Below are positions 35,961-44,721 of a stretch of 64,000 nt of DNA, in pieces. Within the stretch, counting starts at the first letter, position 1. Every line of letters begins with the position of its first letter. A program made the position numbers and the translations under genes. The notes below the pieces were generated by a model. That model saw only the letters and a program-made list of their open reading frames with translations, did not search any database and had not been told where the DNA came from. Origin of the DNA: Bin52 sp965213935 (lineage in GTDB: Bacteria > Pseudomonadota > Alphaproteobacteria > Thalassobaculales > Thalassobaculaceae); NCBI GenBank assembly GCA_965213935.1, contig CBDCAO010000011.1, forward strand, positions 744,001-808,000, written 5' to 3'.

Positions 35961-36680
35961 ATGGACGCATCCCCGCATGTGCTCGTCGTCGACGACCACC
36001 GCGACATCCGTGAACCGCTGGCGCGTTACCTGGAGCGCCATGGTCTGCGCGTGACAGCCGCGGAAAGCGCCGTCGCTGCGCGTCAGGTGTTACGCGTGGC
36101 GGCAGTGGATCTCGTCGTGCTCGACGTGATGATGCCAGGTGAGGACGGCCTCTCGCTTTGCCGGCACCTGCGAGAGACGACGCGTATCCCGGTGATCCTG
36201 CTGACGGCGATGGCGGAAGAGACGGACCGCATCGTCGGACTGGAAGTCGGGGCTGACGACTACGTCGCCAAGCCGTTCAACCCCCGCGAACTGCTCGCCC
36301 GCATCAAGGCGGTGATCCGGCGTACGCACAGCCTGCCGCCCGACAGGGAACCCGTTCCGGCCGGGAGGTACCGGTTTGACCGCTGGTCTCTCGATACCGG
36401 ACGTCGCGAGCTGGTGGACGAGTCGGGTGTGGTGACACCGTTGTCTTCGGGTGAATACCGGTTGCTGATGGCGCTGCTGGAGCGTCCCGGGATGGTTCTC
36501 TCCCGCGATCAGCTCCTCGACCTGACCCGCGGCCGGAGCGCCACCCCGTTCGACCGCGCAGTCGACAACCAGGTAAGCCGACTGCGCCGCAAGATCGAGC
36601 GCGATCCGAAGAACCCGGTGCTGATCGTCACGGTGTGGGGCGGCGGCTACCGGTTTGCTGGCAAGGTGGAACGCGGATGA
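35961..36680 (+). CDS. OmpR-family response regulator
   Basis: 239-residue regulator. The receiver domain has the acidic pair (VVDDHRD), phospho-acceptor Asp55 (VVLDVMMPGEDG) and Lys about 105 (YVAKPFNPRE). The C-terminal winged helix ends with VSRLRRKIE and VTVWGGGYRF, typical OmpR/PhoB DNA-binding features. The stop overlaps the kinase ATG (ATGA). It is expected to bind promoters when phosphorylated; the divergent EF-hand gene is the obvious candidate target. Confidence 0.93.
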   Translation: MDASPHVLVVDDHRDIREPLARYLERHGLRVTAAESAVAARQVLRVAAVDLVVLDVMMPGEDGLSLCRHLRETTRIPVILLTAMAEETDRIVGLEVGADDYVAKPFNPRELLARIKAVIRRTHSLPPDREPVPAGRYRFDRWSLDTGRRELVDESGVVTPLSSGEYRLLMALLERPGMVLSRDQLLDLTRGRSATPFDRAVDNQVSRLRRKIERDPKNPVLIVTVWGGGYRFAGKVERG

Positions 36681-38092
36681 GGCTTGTCCCGAAGAGCCTC
36701 GCAGGACAGCTCAGCCTGTTGCTTCTGCTCGCTCTCGCCCTGGCCCAGGGCGTCGCCTTCGCGTTGTTCGCCTGGGAACGGATCGACGCGCTGCGCCATG
36801 CATACCGGGCCAATGCCGTCCTGCGTACGGCGACAGTCGCACGGCTGCTCGGGGACACGCCGCGGGAACTGCACGTGGCTGTCATCGCCGCGGCGTCCAC
36901 CGAGCTCGTGCGGTTCTCCCTGACCGACGAGCCCGTTGTGGCCGAGACGGGGACGGCAAGACGGGCGGCAGCCATTGCGGATGGTCTCGCCGTTGCACTC
37001 GGTGTCGAGCCGGGGCGGGTCCGGGTCGCGCCCCTGTGGACCCGGTATCTGGACGAAGACGATCCCCACGAGGACCACGACGACGACGACGACGATGATC
37101 ATGATCGCGACGAAGACCGGCACGGGGGCGGTCGGAGACACTGGACACCCGACTGGTTTACGGCATCGGTGGCGCTTGCCGACGGACGCTGGCTCAACTG
37201 CGCGGTGAGGCCTCCACCCGGCGCACCCGGACGGGGTGCGGCATTCATGGCTGTCTTTCTGCTCTCGGCGCTGGGAATAGCGACGGTGGCGGTCTTCATG
37301 GGACGACGGATCGCAGGGCCCATGCGCGCGCTTGCGGCGGCGGCCGGTCGTCTCGGACGCGGAGAAGCGGTGGAGGACCTGCCCGAAGCGGGAACGGTCG
37401 AGACCCGGGAGACGGTGCGCGCGTTCAACCTCATGAGCGCACGGCTCGACCGGTATGTCCGCGACCGCACGGCGATGCTGGCCGCCGTTTCGCACGATCT
37501 GAGAACGCCGATCACGAGCCTGCGCCTGCATGCCGAGTTTGTCGAAAACGCCGAGACGAAGTGCAGGATTCTCGCCGCGCTCGACGAGATGCAGCGGATG
37601 GCCGAGGATACGCTCGCCTTCATTCGTGAGGACATGCGGCAGGAAGAGACGCGGCAGGTCGACCTCCAGGCGCTGGTCGACAGCCTCGCCACCGACCTTG
37701 AAGAGCTTGGACACGCCATCGCTGTCACGGACGCTGACCGCGTGCTCGTGGCCTGCCGGCCGGCGGCGTTGCGCCGGGCGCTGCGCAATCTCCTGGAAAA
37801 CGCGTCCGCCTACGGAGGACAGGCGCTCGTGCGGGTTGAGCCCGGCGAGGAAGAAATCCGCGTCGTTATCGAGGACGAGGGCCCGGGGATTCCACACACC
37901 GATCTCGAGCGGGTGTTCGAGCCCTTCGTGCGGCTCGAGGCCTCGCGCAGTCGTGCCACCGGGGGCAGCGGTCTCGGACTTGCCATCGCACGCAGCATCG
38001 TGCGCGGCCATGGGGGGGACATCGCCCTCGCAAACCGTGCACGGGCCGGACTGCGTGCGACAGTCACACTGCCGACGAGCGGGCGAGCATAG
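36677..38092 (+). CDS. Sensor histidine kinase with Asp/His-rich sensor segment
   Basis: 471-residue membrane kinase. TM1 is about residues 10-32, the extracytoplasmic region 33-187 and TM2 about 188-209, followed by HAMP. The HisKA domain has His273 in SHDLRTPITSLRLH, and HATPase motifs are NLLENASAYG, DEGPGIP and GGSGLGLAIA. Residues 126-149 of the sensor region are almost only Asp, Glu and His (DEDDPHEDHDDDDDDDHD and following), encoded by a GAC/GAT repeat. This is a probable metal-binding patch, unusual for such kinases, and fits with the neighbouring calcium-binding protein. Start is the ATG overlapping the regulator stop. It autophosphorylates and passes phosphate to the upstream-encoded regulator. 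Confidence 0.92.
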   Translation: MRLVPKSLAGQLSLLLLLALALAQGVAFALFAWERIDALRHAYRANAVLRTATVARLLGDTPRELHVAVIAAASTELVRFSLTDEPVVAETGTARRAAAIADGLAVALGVEPGRVRVAPLWTRYLDEDDPHEDHDDDDDDDHDRDEDRHGGGRRHWTPDWFTASVALADGRWLNCAVRPPPGAPGRGAAFMAVFLLSALGIATVAVFMGRRIAGPMRALAAAAGRLGRGEAVEDLPEAGTVETRETVRAFNLMSARLDRYVRDRTAMLAAVSHDLRTPITSLRLHAEFVENAETKCRILAALDEMQRMAEDTLAFIREDMRQEETRQVDLQALVDSLATDLEELGHAIAVTDADRVLVACRPAALRRALRNLLENASAYGGQALVRVEPGEEEIRVVIEDEGPGIPHTDLERVFEPFVRLEASRSRATGGSGLGLAIARSIVRGHGGDIALANRARAGLRATVTLPTSGRA

Positions 38093-38367
38093 CGCGGGCG
38101 GGGCCGGTCGTGCCGGAAGCAGGGTTGGGCAAGGCGCCCGGTCGGCAGGGTCCTGCAGCCGACGGCATCGCACGATGGTGTCCCGTCGGAAGGCGCAGAA
38201 ACCCGGTGTCCCTTGCCACAGTCGGCAGACACGGACCATCGCGCCTCGAAGTCCGCCTCAGAGCCGGATGGGCAGGCACTCGACCGCGATCATCCGATGC
38301 GACGTGGATTCACGTTTCGCCCCGGAAAGAGGACCTGCTGCCCGGCGACTGTATCCGCAGGAAGGAC

Positions 38368-38443
38368 TGGTGCCGGTTAAGGGACTCGAACCCCCGACCC
38401 TCTGATTACAAATCAGATGCTCTACCAGCTGAGCTAAACCGGC
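38368..38443 (-). tRNA. tRNA-Thr (anticodon UGU)
   Basis: 76-nt tRNA with encoded CCA. Acceptor stem is GCCGGTT paired with AACCGGC. The D arm is TAGCTCAGCTGGTAGAGC, the anticodon loop is in CTGATTTGTAATCAG (anticodon TGT), and the T arm GGGGGTTCGAGTCCC is canonical. All stems pair fully by eye. Confidence 0.97.
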
Positions 38444-38531
38444 ACGAGGACAGGCGACCTACTGCGGTTGACCGCTTCGTGTCAACGGGGCAACGTCGGC
38501 GGCATCAGGTTTGCAGCGGAGACGATCACCC

Positions 38532-39383
38532 GTGACCACCTATCGCCACATCGATGTCCGGCCTGTTGCCGGCGCCCTCGGGGCCGAGGTTGCCGGTGTC
38601 GACGCGTCCGGGCCGGTCCCGGACGAGATCGTTGCCGAGGTCCGCCGGGCCCTGCTGGAGAACCTCGTGATCTTCATGCGCGACCAGAGGCTCGAGCCGC
38701 AAGGTCAGCTCGCCTTCGCCAGGCGGTTCGGTACCCCGATGATCTATCCGTTGATCAAGGGACTGGGGAACTGTCCCGAGGTGACCCCCGTGATCAAGGA
38801 AGCCGAAGACAAGGTGAACTTCGGCGGCATCTGGCATTCCGATACCGCCTACCAGGAGGCCCCGCCGCTCGGCTCGCTGCTGTATGCGCGCGAGGTTCCA
38901 CCGGTCGGAGGCGATACCGAGTTCGCCAACATGTACCTGGCCTTCGAGCGGCTGTCCGCCGGCATGCAGCACATGCTGGAGCGCCTGGTCGCGGTCAACG
39001 TGTCCGGCAAGGGCCGGGCGCGGGCCACGCGTTCGGCCATGCGCAGCGCCGCGGCAACCGCACTCGCCGACGACGCGCTCGCCGCCGCCCACCCCGTGGT
39101 CAGGGTCCACCCGGAAACCGGCCGCAAGGCACTGTACGTGAATGTCGCCCATACCAGCCGGTTCCAGGACATGAGCGAAGACGAGAGCAGGCCGCTGCTC
39201 GAGTTTCTGTTCGGGCACCTGGCGCGTCCCGAATTCACCTGCCGGTTCCGCTGGGAGCCCGGTACCCTTGCCTTCTGGGACAATCGCTGTACCCAGCACA
39301 ACGCTCTCAACGACTACCACGGACATCGGCGGGTGATGCACCGGGTCACGCTCGAAGGCGATCGGCCCGGCGGTCCTGGTTGA
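38532..39383 (+). CDS. TauD/TfdA family 2-oxoglutarate-dependent dioxygenase
   Basis: 283-residue iron(II)/2-oxoglutarate dioxygenase of the TauD family. The metal triad is His102-x-Asp104 (WHSDTAY) and His256 (TQHNALNDY), followed by Arg residues (HRRVMHR) that bind 2-oxoglutarate. The family oxidises taurine, alkyl sulfonates, sulfate esters, phenoxyacetates and others; the substrate is not predictable. The GTG at 38532 follows GGAGA; upstream alternatives are poor. The stop overlaps the MFS start, so the enzyme and carrier are coupled, suggesting that the carrier moves the substrate or product. Confidence 0.9.
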   Translation: MTTYRHIDVRPVAGALGAEVAGVDASGPVPDEIVAEVRRALLENLVIFMRDQRLEPQGQLAFARRFGTPMIYPLIKGLGNCPEVTPVIKEAEDKVNFGGIWHSDTAYQEAPPLGSLLYAREVPPVGGDTEFANMYLAFERLSAGMQHMLERLVAVNVSGKGRARATRSAMRSAAATALADDALAAAHPVVRVHPETGRKALYVNVAHTSRFQDMSEDESRPLLEFLFGHLARPEFTCRFRWEPGTLAFWDNRCTQHNALNDYHGHRRVMHRVTLEGDRPGGPG

Positions 39384-40603
39384 TGAGCACCGCCCTGGCG
39401 CCGCTGGGGCGCGACCTGAAGGTCATGGGTCTGGTCGGCACCGCGCACGCGGCCAGTCACTTCTTTCACCTTGTGCTGCCGCCGCTGTTTCCGCTGCTCA
39501 GGGCCGAGTTCGACCTGAGCTATGCGGCTCTCGGCTTGCTCACCACCATGTTCTACGGTGCCTCGGGGATTGCCCAGACCATCGCCGGCTTCCTCGTCGA
39601 CCGGTTCGGAGCCCGGCGCATCCTGCTCGGCGGCCTGATCCTGCTGTCGGTCAGCGTGATGGGCTACGGACTTGTCACCGAGTTCTGGATGCTGCTTGTC
39701 CTCTCCGTGCTTGCCGGGCTCGGCAACAGCGTCTTCCATCCCGCGGACCTGTCTATCCTGACCAGCAAGGTCTCTCCCTCGAGGCTGGGACGCGCCTATG
39801 GCGCCCATGCCCTGTGCGGCTACCTCGGCTGGGCTGTTGCACCCGGTTTCGTGGTGGCCGTCGCCTCCATGGCGGACTGGCGGGTCGCGGTCATCGCCGC
39901 GGGACTCGCCGGGCTCGCCGTCGTCGTACTGCTGGTGGTCTGGGGCGGCGGGGATCTTGCCGAGGCGCCGTCACCGCCGCCGGTGAAGAAGGGAACCGCC
40001 GGGATCCTGCGCGATGTCCGCCTGCTGCTCTCGCCCACGATCCTGTCCTGTTTCGCCTACTTCACCTTCCTGTCCGCAGCCCTGGTCGGGGTGCAGACCT
40101 TCGGGCTCACCGCGATGCAGGCGATCTATTCCGTCACGCTCCAGCACGCCACGATCGCGTTGACGGCATTCCTGGTCGGGGGCGCGGCGGGCATCTTCGT
40201 CGGCGGCTTTGCCGCCGACCGCACCGAGCGGCACGACGTCATCGCCATGTCCGGCGTCATGCTCTCGGCTGTGGTCCTGGTTGCAATCGGGGCCGAGATG
40301 ACAGGAGGCGGGCTGCTCGTTCCCGCCATTGCGATGGCCGGGTTCCTGTCGGGAACCACGTCGCCGTCACGCGACATGCTGGTGCGCAAGGCAACTCCCG
40401 GTGGCGCAACCGGCCGGGTGTTCGGCTTCGTCTATTCCGGGCTCGATCTCGGTTCGTCGCTGATGCCGCTGCTGCTCGGCTGGTTGCTTGACGGCGGTGA
40501 CCCGCGCATCGTGTTCCATGGCTGTGCCGTTGCCATGGTGATCACCATGTTGACGGTGATCGAGGTGCGCCGGCGCGGCACGATTGCGGCCGGGCGCGCC
40601 TGA
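39383..40603 (+). CDS. MFS transporter
   Basis: 406-residue major facilitator with about twelve hydrophobic helices and an MFS motif between helices 2 and 3 (GFLVDRFGARRILLGG). A conserved N-terminal HAASHFFHLVLPPLFPLLR is shared with nitrate/sugar-like MFS groups. ATG overlaps the TauD stop. The stop lies directly against the stop of the convergent amidase gene with no gap. Substrate unknown. Confidence 0.9.
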   Translation: MSTALAPLGRDLKVMGLVGTAHAASHFFHLVLPPLFPLLRAEFDLSYAALGLLTTMFYGASGIAQTIAGFLVDRFGARRILLGGLILLSVSVMGYGLVTEFWMLLVLSVLAGLGNSVFHPADLSILTSKVSPSRLGRAYGAHALCGYLGWAVAPGFVVAVASMADWRVAVIAAGLAGLAVVVLLVVWGGGDLAEAPSPPPVKKGTAGILRDVRLLLSPTILSCFAYFTFLSAALVGVQTFGLTAMQAIYSVTLQHATIALTAFLVGGAAGIFVGGFAADRTERHDVIAMSGVMLSAVVLVAIGAEMTGGGLLVPAIAMAGFLSGTTSPSRDMLVRKATPGGATGRVFGFVYSGLDLGSSLMPLLLGWLLDGGDPRIVFHGCAVAMVITMLTVIEVRRRGTIAAGRA

Positions 40604-42034
40604 TTACGCGGCGACGGGCGCCTTGCGACCGAACCACGGTCGCGCCGCCTCGAGCTGGGAGGCAAGCCTGAACAGTGTTGCCTCGTCACCGTAGCGCGCC
40701 ACCGCCTGCACCGCGATCGGGAACCCGTCACTCGCCTGGCCGATCGGGATCACCATTGCCGGCTGGCCGGTGGTGTTGAACCAGACGGTGAACGGGCTGA
40801 AGGCGAAAACCCGCTCCCAGTACTCGTCAAGGTCCTCCATCATCATGTCGAGCCAACCGAGTTTCGGCGGACGTGTCGCGAGCGCCGGGGTCAGCAGCAC
40901 GTCGTGCTCCGTGTGAAACTCCGCCATCTGCCGGCCGATCCGGTGGGCGGTCTGCTCGGCAGTGAGCAGTGTCGCACCATCGATCTTCTGGGCCCGGCGC
41001 ATGGTGTTCCAGACCACGGTCTCGACCTCGCCCGGCTCCGGCAGACGGCCCGAGGGATGGCTGCGGATGCCGTTCAGGATCGAACAGGCGCTCACGGTTC
41101 TGAAGGTCGGCACGATTGCCTCGCCCTCGATCTCGGGATCGGCCTCCGCCACCCGGTGGCCGAGTTCCTCGCACAGAGTGGCGGTCTCGACGAGAACCCG
41201 CAGGCAGTCGGGTTCGATCCGGGCACCGTTCGGGGGCCGGGCACTCCATGCGATGGCCAGCCTGCCCGCGTCCGCACCTACCTCCTCGAGAAACGGTCGC
41301 GCCGGCGGCGGTGCGGTGTAGGGGTCACCCGGGCCGGGTCCGCGGGTCGCGTCAAGCAGTGCCGCATTGTCACGCACGCTCAGCGAGACCGCGTGTTCGA
41401 TGGCATAACCGCTCATGCCTTCTCCCGCGACCGGCCACAGGGTGTGACGGCCGCGGGACGGCCTGAGCCCGACGAGGCCACAGGACGCAGCCGGTGCCCG
41501 GATCGACCCGAAACCGTCGGATGCATGCGCAATCGGCACCATCCTCGCACCGACCGCGGCGGCGGCACCGCCGCTCGAGCCGGCCGGGGTGCGCGACAGG
41601 TCCCACGGGTTGCGCGACGGGCCGTGAAGCTGCGGCTCGCAGGTCAGACTGAGACCCAGTTCGCAGGTGTTCGTCTTTCCCAGGATCACCATGCCCGCCT
41701 GCTTGATGCGCGTGACGTGCAGGCTGTCGAACGGGATCGGCGGCAATCCGGCGAAGAACCGGCTGCCGCGGGTGGTCCGGGTCCCTGCGAGCGACGATCC
41801 AAGGTCCTTGAGCAGGAACGGAACGCCGCAAAGCGGACCACCGGCCGGACCGTCGGCGAGCTGCGCGCGCGCCTCGTCGTGGAGTTCCTGGACCACCGCA
41901 TTGACCGCGGGGTTGCGCGCCTCGATGCGTTCGATCGCCGCCTCGAGGACCTCACCGGCCGATACCTCCCCCGACTTCACGAGCCCGGCGAGACCCAGTC
42001 CGTCATGGTCTTCGTACTCGGCAAAGCCCGTCAT
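40604..42034 (-). CDS. Amidase (amidase signature family)
   Basis: 476-residue amidase-signature hydrolase. The Ser-cisSer-Lys triad is visible: Lys76 (VPFLLKDLG), Ser153 (TPAGSSGGAAAAVGARM) and nucleophile Ser177 (ASDGFGSIRAPAASCG). The fold cleaves amide bonds; members include GatA, aryl-acylamidases and urea-amidolyase relatives. No GatB/GatC is adjacent and length fits a stand-alone catabolic amidase. ATG at 42034 follows GGGGAG. An SDR gene lies 22 bases upstream on the same strand and is probably co-transcribed. Confidence 0.92.
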   Translation of the reverse strand: MTGFAEYEDHDGLGLAGLVKSGEVSAGEVLEAAIERIEARNPAVNAVVQELHDEARAQLADGPAGGPLCGVPFLLKDLGSSLAGTRTTRGSRFFAGLPPIPFDSLHVTRIKQAGMVILGKTNTCELGLSLTCEPQLHGPSRNPWDLSRTPAGSSGGAAAAVGARMVPIAHASDGFGSIRAPAASCGLVGLRPSRGRHTLWPVAGEGMSGYAIEHAVSLSVRDNAALLDATRGPGPGDPYTAPPPARPFLEEVGADAGRLAIAWSARPPNGARIEPDCLRVLVETATLCEELGHRVAEADPEIEGEAIVPTFRTVSACSILNGIRSHPSGRLPEPGEVETVVWNTMRRAQKIDGATLLTAEQTAHRIGRQMAEFHTEHDVLLTPALATRPPKLGWLDMMMEDLDEYWERVFAFSPFTVWFNTTGQPAMVIPIGQASDGFPIAVQAVARYGDEATLFRLASQLEAARPWFGRKAPVAA

Positions 42035-42055
42035 GGCCACTCCCCGTGCGGACGA

Positions 42056-42820
42056 TCAGGAAAAGGTGAGACCGCCGTTGACATCGAGAACGGCGCCCAC
42101 CATGCCGGAACAGGCGGCCGACAGCAGGAAGGTGATCGGCCAGGCGATGTCCTCGGGCTCCAGAAGCCGGCCCAGCGGGCAGGCGGTCACGTCGATGGAC
42201 CGGCCTTCGGTCATCTGGGTGCGGGTCGGTCCGGGTGCGACCGCGTTGACGAGAACGCCGGAGCGGGCGTAGGTCGCGGCCAGAAGCCGGGTCATGGCGT
42301 GGACCCCGCCCTTGCTTGCGACGTAGTGCGGTTGCGACGTCAACCCGCCCATGCGCCCGGCAATGGAACCGATCAGCACCAGGCGCCCCCAGCCGGCGGA
42401 CTGCATCCCCGGCAGGAATGCGCGCGCCACGTTGATCGGTCCGCGCACATTGACGTCGAAAATCAGGTCGGCGTCCTGTTCCCAGGTTTCCGGGTCACCG
42501 CTGATCCAGTCGTTGTATCGGGTCACACCGGCCGTCAACGCCACCGAATTCGGCACGACACCGGAACGGGCCAGGTCGTCTGCGAGCTCGTCGACCGAGG
42601 AACGTTCGGCGATGTTGCAGGCCCGCGTCACCACGCTGGTCTGGTATCGGTTCTCCAGAATTCGGGCCGGGCCCGAGGGATCCTCGATGTCGGCGAGCAC
42701 CAGGGTCGCGCCCTGTGCCGCACAGGTCTCCGCAACCGCCCGGCCGATCCCGTGCGCCGCCCCGATCACCAGGACGACGAGGCCGGTCAGGTCGAACCCG
42801 CGTGTCGCTTCACGTGTCAT
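42056..42820 (-). CDS. SDR family oxidoreductase
   Basis: 254-residue short-chain dehydrogenase. The Rossmann motif is GAAHGIG (residues 20-26) and Asp44 in VLADIEDP suggests NAD preference. The catalytic Ser and YVASK are present, and the end GAVLDVNGGLTFS is family-typical. The structural NNAG is altered to LTAGVT. It heads a two-gene minus-strand unit with the amidase, suggesting sequential conversion of an amide-bearing alcohol or ketone, which is inference. Confidence 0.88.
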   Translation of the reverse strand: MTREATRGFDLTGLVVLVIGAAHGIGRAVAETCAAQGATLVLADIEDPSGPARILENRYQTSVVTRACNIAERSSVDELADDLARSGVVPNSVALTAGVTRYNDWISGDPETWEQDADLIFDVNVRGPINVARAFLPGMQSAGWGRLVLIGSIAGRMGGLTSQPHYVASKGGVHAMTRLLAATYARSGVLVNAVAPGPTRTQMTEGRSIDVTACPLGRLLEPEDIAWPITFLLSAACSGMVGAVLDVNGGLTFS

Positions 42821-42961
42821 CTTCCAGGTCCCGAAACGCCCCGCTCCGGGGCAGTATCATGTCCGCCGCCGCCATGCGCAACGGTCCCGAGCCGGGTTGC
42901 ACCACCGCGACCGACGCGTATAGGGTCGGTCACCCGACCAGGGACGAGGAGACAGCGGGCA

Positions 42962-43711
42962 ATGGGCAGGATTTCACTGGTCACCGGTGCCGGCACGGGG
43001 GTGGGCAAGGCGGCGTCACTGGCGCTGGCGGCCGACGGCTGGACCGTGGTGCTGGCGGGCCGCAGGCCCGAGCCCCTCGAGGAAGTGGCGTCCGCGATCC
43101 GGGCGGACGGCGGTACCGCGCTGGCGGTGCCCACGGATGCCAGCAACCCCGCGGCGGTGAAGGCGCTGTTTGCCACCGCCCGCGAGACCTATGGCCGGCT
43201 CGACCTGCTGTTCAACAACGCCGGGACCAACGCTCCGGGCATTCCGCTCGAGGAACTCAGCTTCGAGCAGTGGTCCACGGTCGTCAACATCAACCTGACC
43301 GGTGTCTTCCTGTGCACGCAGGAGGCCTTCAGGATCATGAAGGACCAGACGCCGCGTGGTGGACGCATCATCAACAACGGCTCGATATCGGCGCATGTGC
43401 CGCGGCCGAACTCCGCTCCCTACACCGCGACCAAGCACGCGGTCACCGGGCTGACCCGGTCGACCTCGCTGGATGGGCGCAAGTACGATATCGCCTGCGG
43501 CCAGATCGACATCGGCAACGCGCTGACCGACATGGCGGCGCGGATGGCCCGCGGTGTGCCGCAGGCGGACGGCAGCACCAGGGTCGAGGCGGTGATGGAC
43601 GTTGAGAATGTCGGCAGGACCATCGCCTACATGGCGGGCCTGCCACCGGAGGCCAATGCGCAGTTCGTCACCGTGATGGCGACCAAGATGCCATTCATCG
43701 GCCGGGGATGA
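42962..43711 (+). CDS. SDR family oxidoreductase
   Basis: 249-residue short-chain dehydrogenase with GAGTGVG cofactor motif, LAGRRPEPL after the second strand (Arg pair suggests NADP), NNAGTN, the catalytic Ser in GSISAH and YTATK. The end lacks the usual GG motif and reads TVMATKMPFIGRG, a form seen in some unassigned SDR subgroups. The start follows ATG with GAGGAGACAG upstream. It is divergent from the other SDR by 142 bp and followed 28 bases later by a nitroreductase. Confidence 0.9.
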   Translation: MGRISLVTGAGTGVGKAASLALAADGWTVVLAGRRPEPLEEVASAIRADGGTALAVPTDASNPAAVKALFATARETYGRLDLLFNNAGTNAPGIPLEELSFEQWSTVVNINLTGVFLCTQEAFRIMKDQTPRGGRIINNGSISAHVPRPNSAPYTATKHAVTGLTRSTSLDGRKYDIACGQIDIGNALTDMAARMARGVPQADGSTRVEAVMDVENVGRTIAYMAGLPPEANAQFVTVMATKMPFIGRG

Positions 43712-43738
43712 ATTGCTGTCGCGCACACAGGGAGACAG

Positions 43739-44320
43739 GTGTTGGAGACGATTGAACTGTTGCGGACCCGGCGATCCGTCCTGGCACGGAATCTGGGCGA
43801 GCCCGGTCCGGGGCCGGAGGAGCTGGAGCTGATCCTCGAGACCGGACTGCGGGTACCCGACCACGGCAAGATCGGACCATGGCGGATCCAGGTCATCGGC
43901 AAGGAGGGCCAGGCGGCACTGGGTGACCTGTGTGCCGAGCGGTTCGCTGCCGAACATGGCGAGCGCGCCAACCCGAAGATGGTCGAGTTCGAGCGCGGCC
44001 GGCTGCAGCGTGCGCCGGTGTTGCTTGCGGTCACCGCGCATCTGCAGGTCCCCCACAAGATCCCTGAAATGGAACAGCGGCTCTCCGGCGGCGCGCTGTG
44101 CATGAACATCCTGAATGCCGCCCACGCACTCGGTTATGGCGCACAGTGGCTGACCGAGTGGCCGGCATTCGACAGCGAGGTGAAGAGGATGCTCGGTCAC
44201 GATCCGTCGACCGACATCATCGGCTTCATCTACGTCGGCACCCCGACCCAGGTTCCCTCCCGGCGTGACCGCCCGGCCCCGGAGACGGTGATCAGCGAGT
44301 GGAACGGCCCGTCGGCCTGA
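43739..44320 (+). CDS. Nitroreductase family protein (YdjA-like)
   Basis: 193-residue nitroreductase. The N-terminal LRTRRSV is the FMN-binding motif. RVPDHGKIGPWRI, the mid SGGALCMNILNAAHALGYG and the IGFIYVGTP end match the small YdjA-type group. It probably binds FMN as a dimer and reduces nitro or quinone compounds with NAD(P)H; physiological substrate unknown. Start is GTG 43739 following GGGAGACAG. Co-directional with the SDR upstream, convergent with the VOC gene. Confidence 0.87.
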   Translation: MLETIELLRTRRSVLARNLGEPGPGPEELELILETGLRVPDHGKIGPWRIQVIGKEGQAALGDLCAERFAAEHGERANPKMVEFERGRLQRAPVLLAVTAHLQVPHKIPEMEQRLSGGALCMNILNAAHALGYGAQWLTEWPAFDSEVKRMLGHDPSTDIIGFIYVGTPTQVPSRRDRPAPETVISEWNGPSA

Positions 44321-44324
44321 CGGG

Positions 44325-44711
44325 TCAGTTCCGGCGGCTGTGACAGACCGCCTGCACCTTGTTGCCGTCAGGGTCGCGGACATACCCGCCGTAGTAGTTC
44401 TCATGGTAGTGCGGACGCGCTCCCGGAGCGCCCTCGTCGGTGCCACCGTGTGCCAGTGCCGTGGCATGGAACCTGTCCACCTGGTCGCGGCTCGACGCCA
44501 GGAAGGCGACGTGCACCCCGTTTCCTGCACTGGCCGGTTGCCCGTCAAACGGCGGCAACACCCAGAACTGCGGCCCGGTCCACCTGCCGTAACCGGCCCG
44601 GTCCGGGTCCCGGTGCAGGTTCTGCCAGCCCAGCACCCCGACGAGCACGGCGTCGTAGAAGCGCGTGGCGCGGTCGATGTCCGTGGTTCCGACGGTCACG
44701 TGGCTGAACAT
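44325..44711 (-). CDS. VOC/glyoxalase family protein
   Basis: 128-residue single VOC domain. It opens MFSHVTVGTTDIDRATRFYD and closes YVRDPDGNKVQAVCH, the paired beta-alpha-beta modules of the glyoxalase/bleomycin-resistance fold, with a His near the N-terminus and other polar metal-ligand candidates. The function of small VOC proteins varies (metal-dependent isomerases, dioxygenases, drug binders). ATG at 44711 follows GAGAAGG and lies 11 bases past the polA stop, so it may be transcribed from the polA promoter. Confidence 0.82.
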   Translation of the reverse strand: MFSHVTVGTTDIDRATRFYDAVLVGVLGWQNLHRDPDRAGYGRWTGPQFWVLPPFDGQPASAGNGVHVAFLASSRDQVDRFHATALAHGGTDEGAPGARPHYHENYYGGYVRDPDGNKVQAVCHSRRN

Positions 44712-44721
44712 CCCGGCCTTC

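Noticed and set aside
37080..37130. GAC/GAT repeat considered as a CRISPR or tandem-repeat locus
   Set aside because: It is a short in-frame codon repeat inside the kinase gene with no spacers.
38468..39382. Upstream extension of the MFS frame through the TauD gene
   Set aside because: It overlaps the TauD gene entirely in another frame and is arginine-rich; the MFS starts at the overlapping ATG 39383.
40904..42961. Long plus-strand open frame opposite the amidase and SDR genes
   Set aside because: It is the antisense shadow of convincing amidase and SDR genes; its sequence is low-complexity and only its last part (from 42962) is a real SDR.
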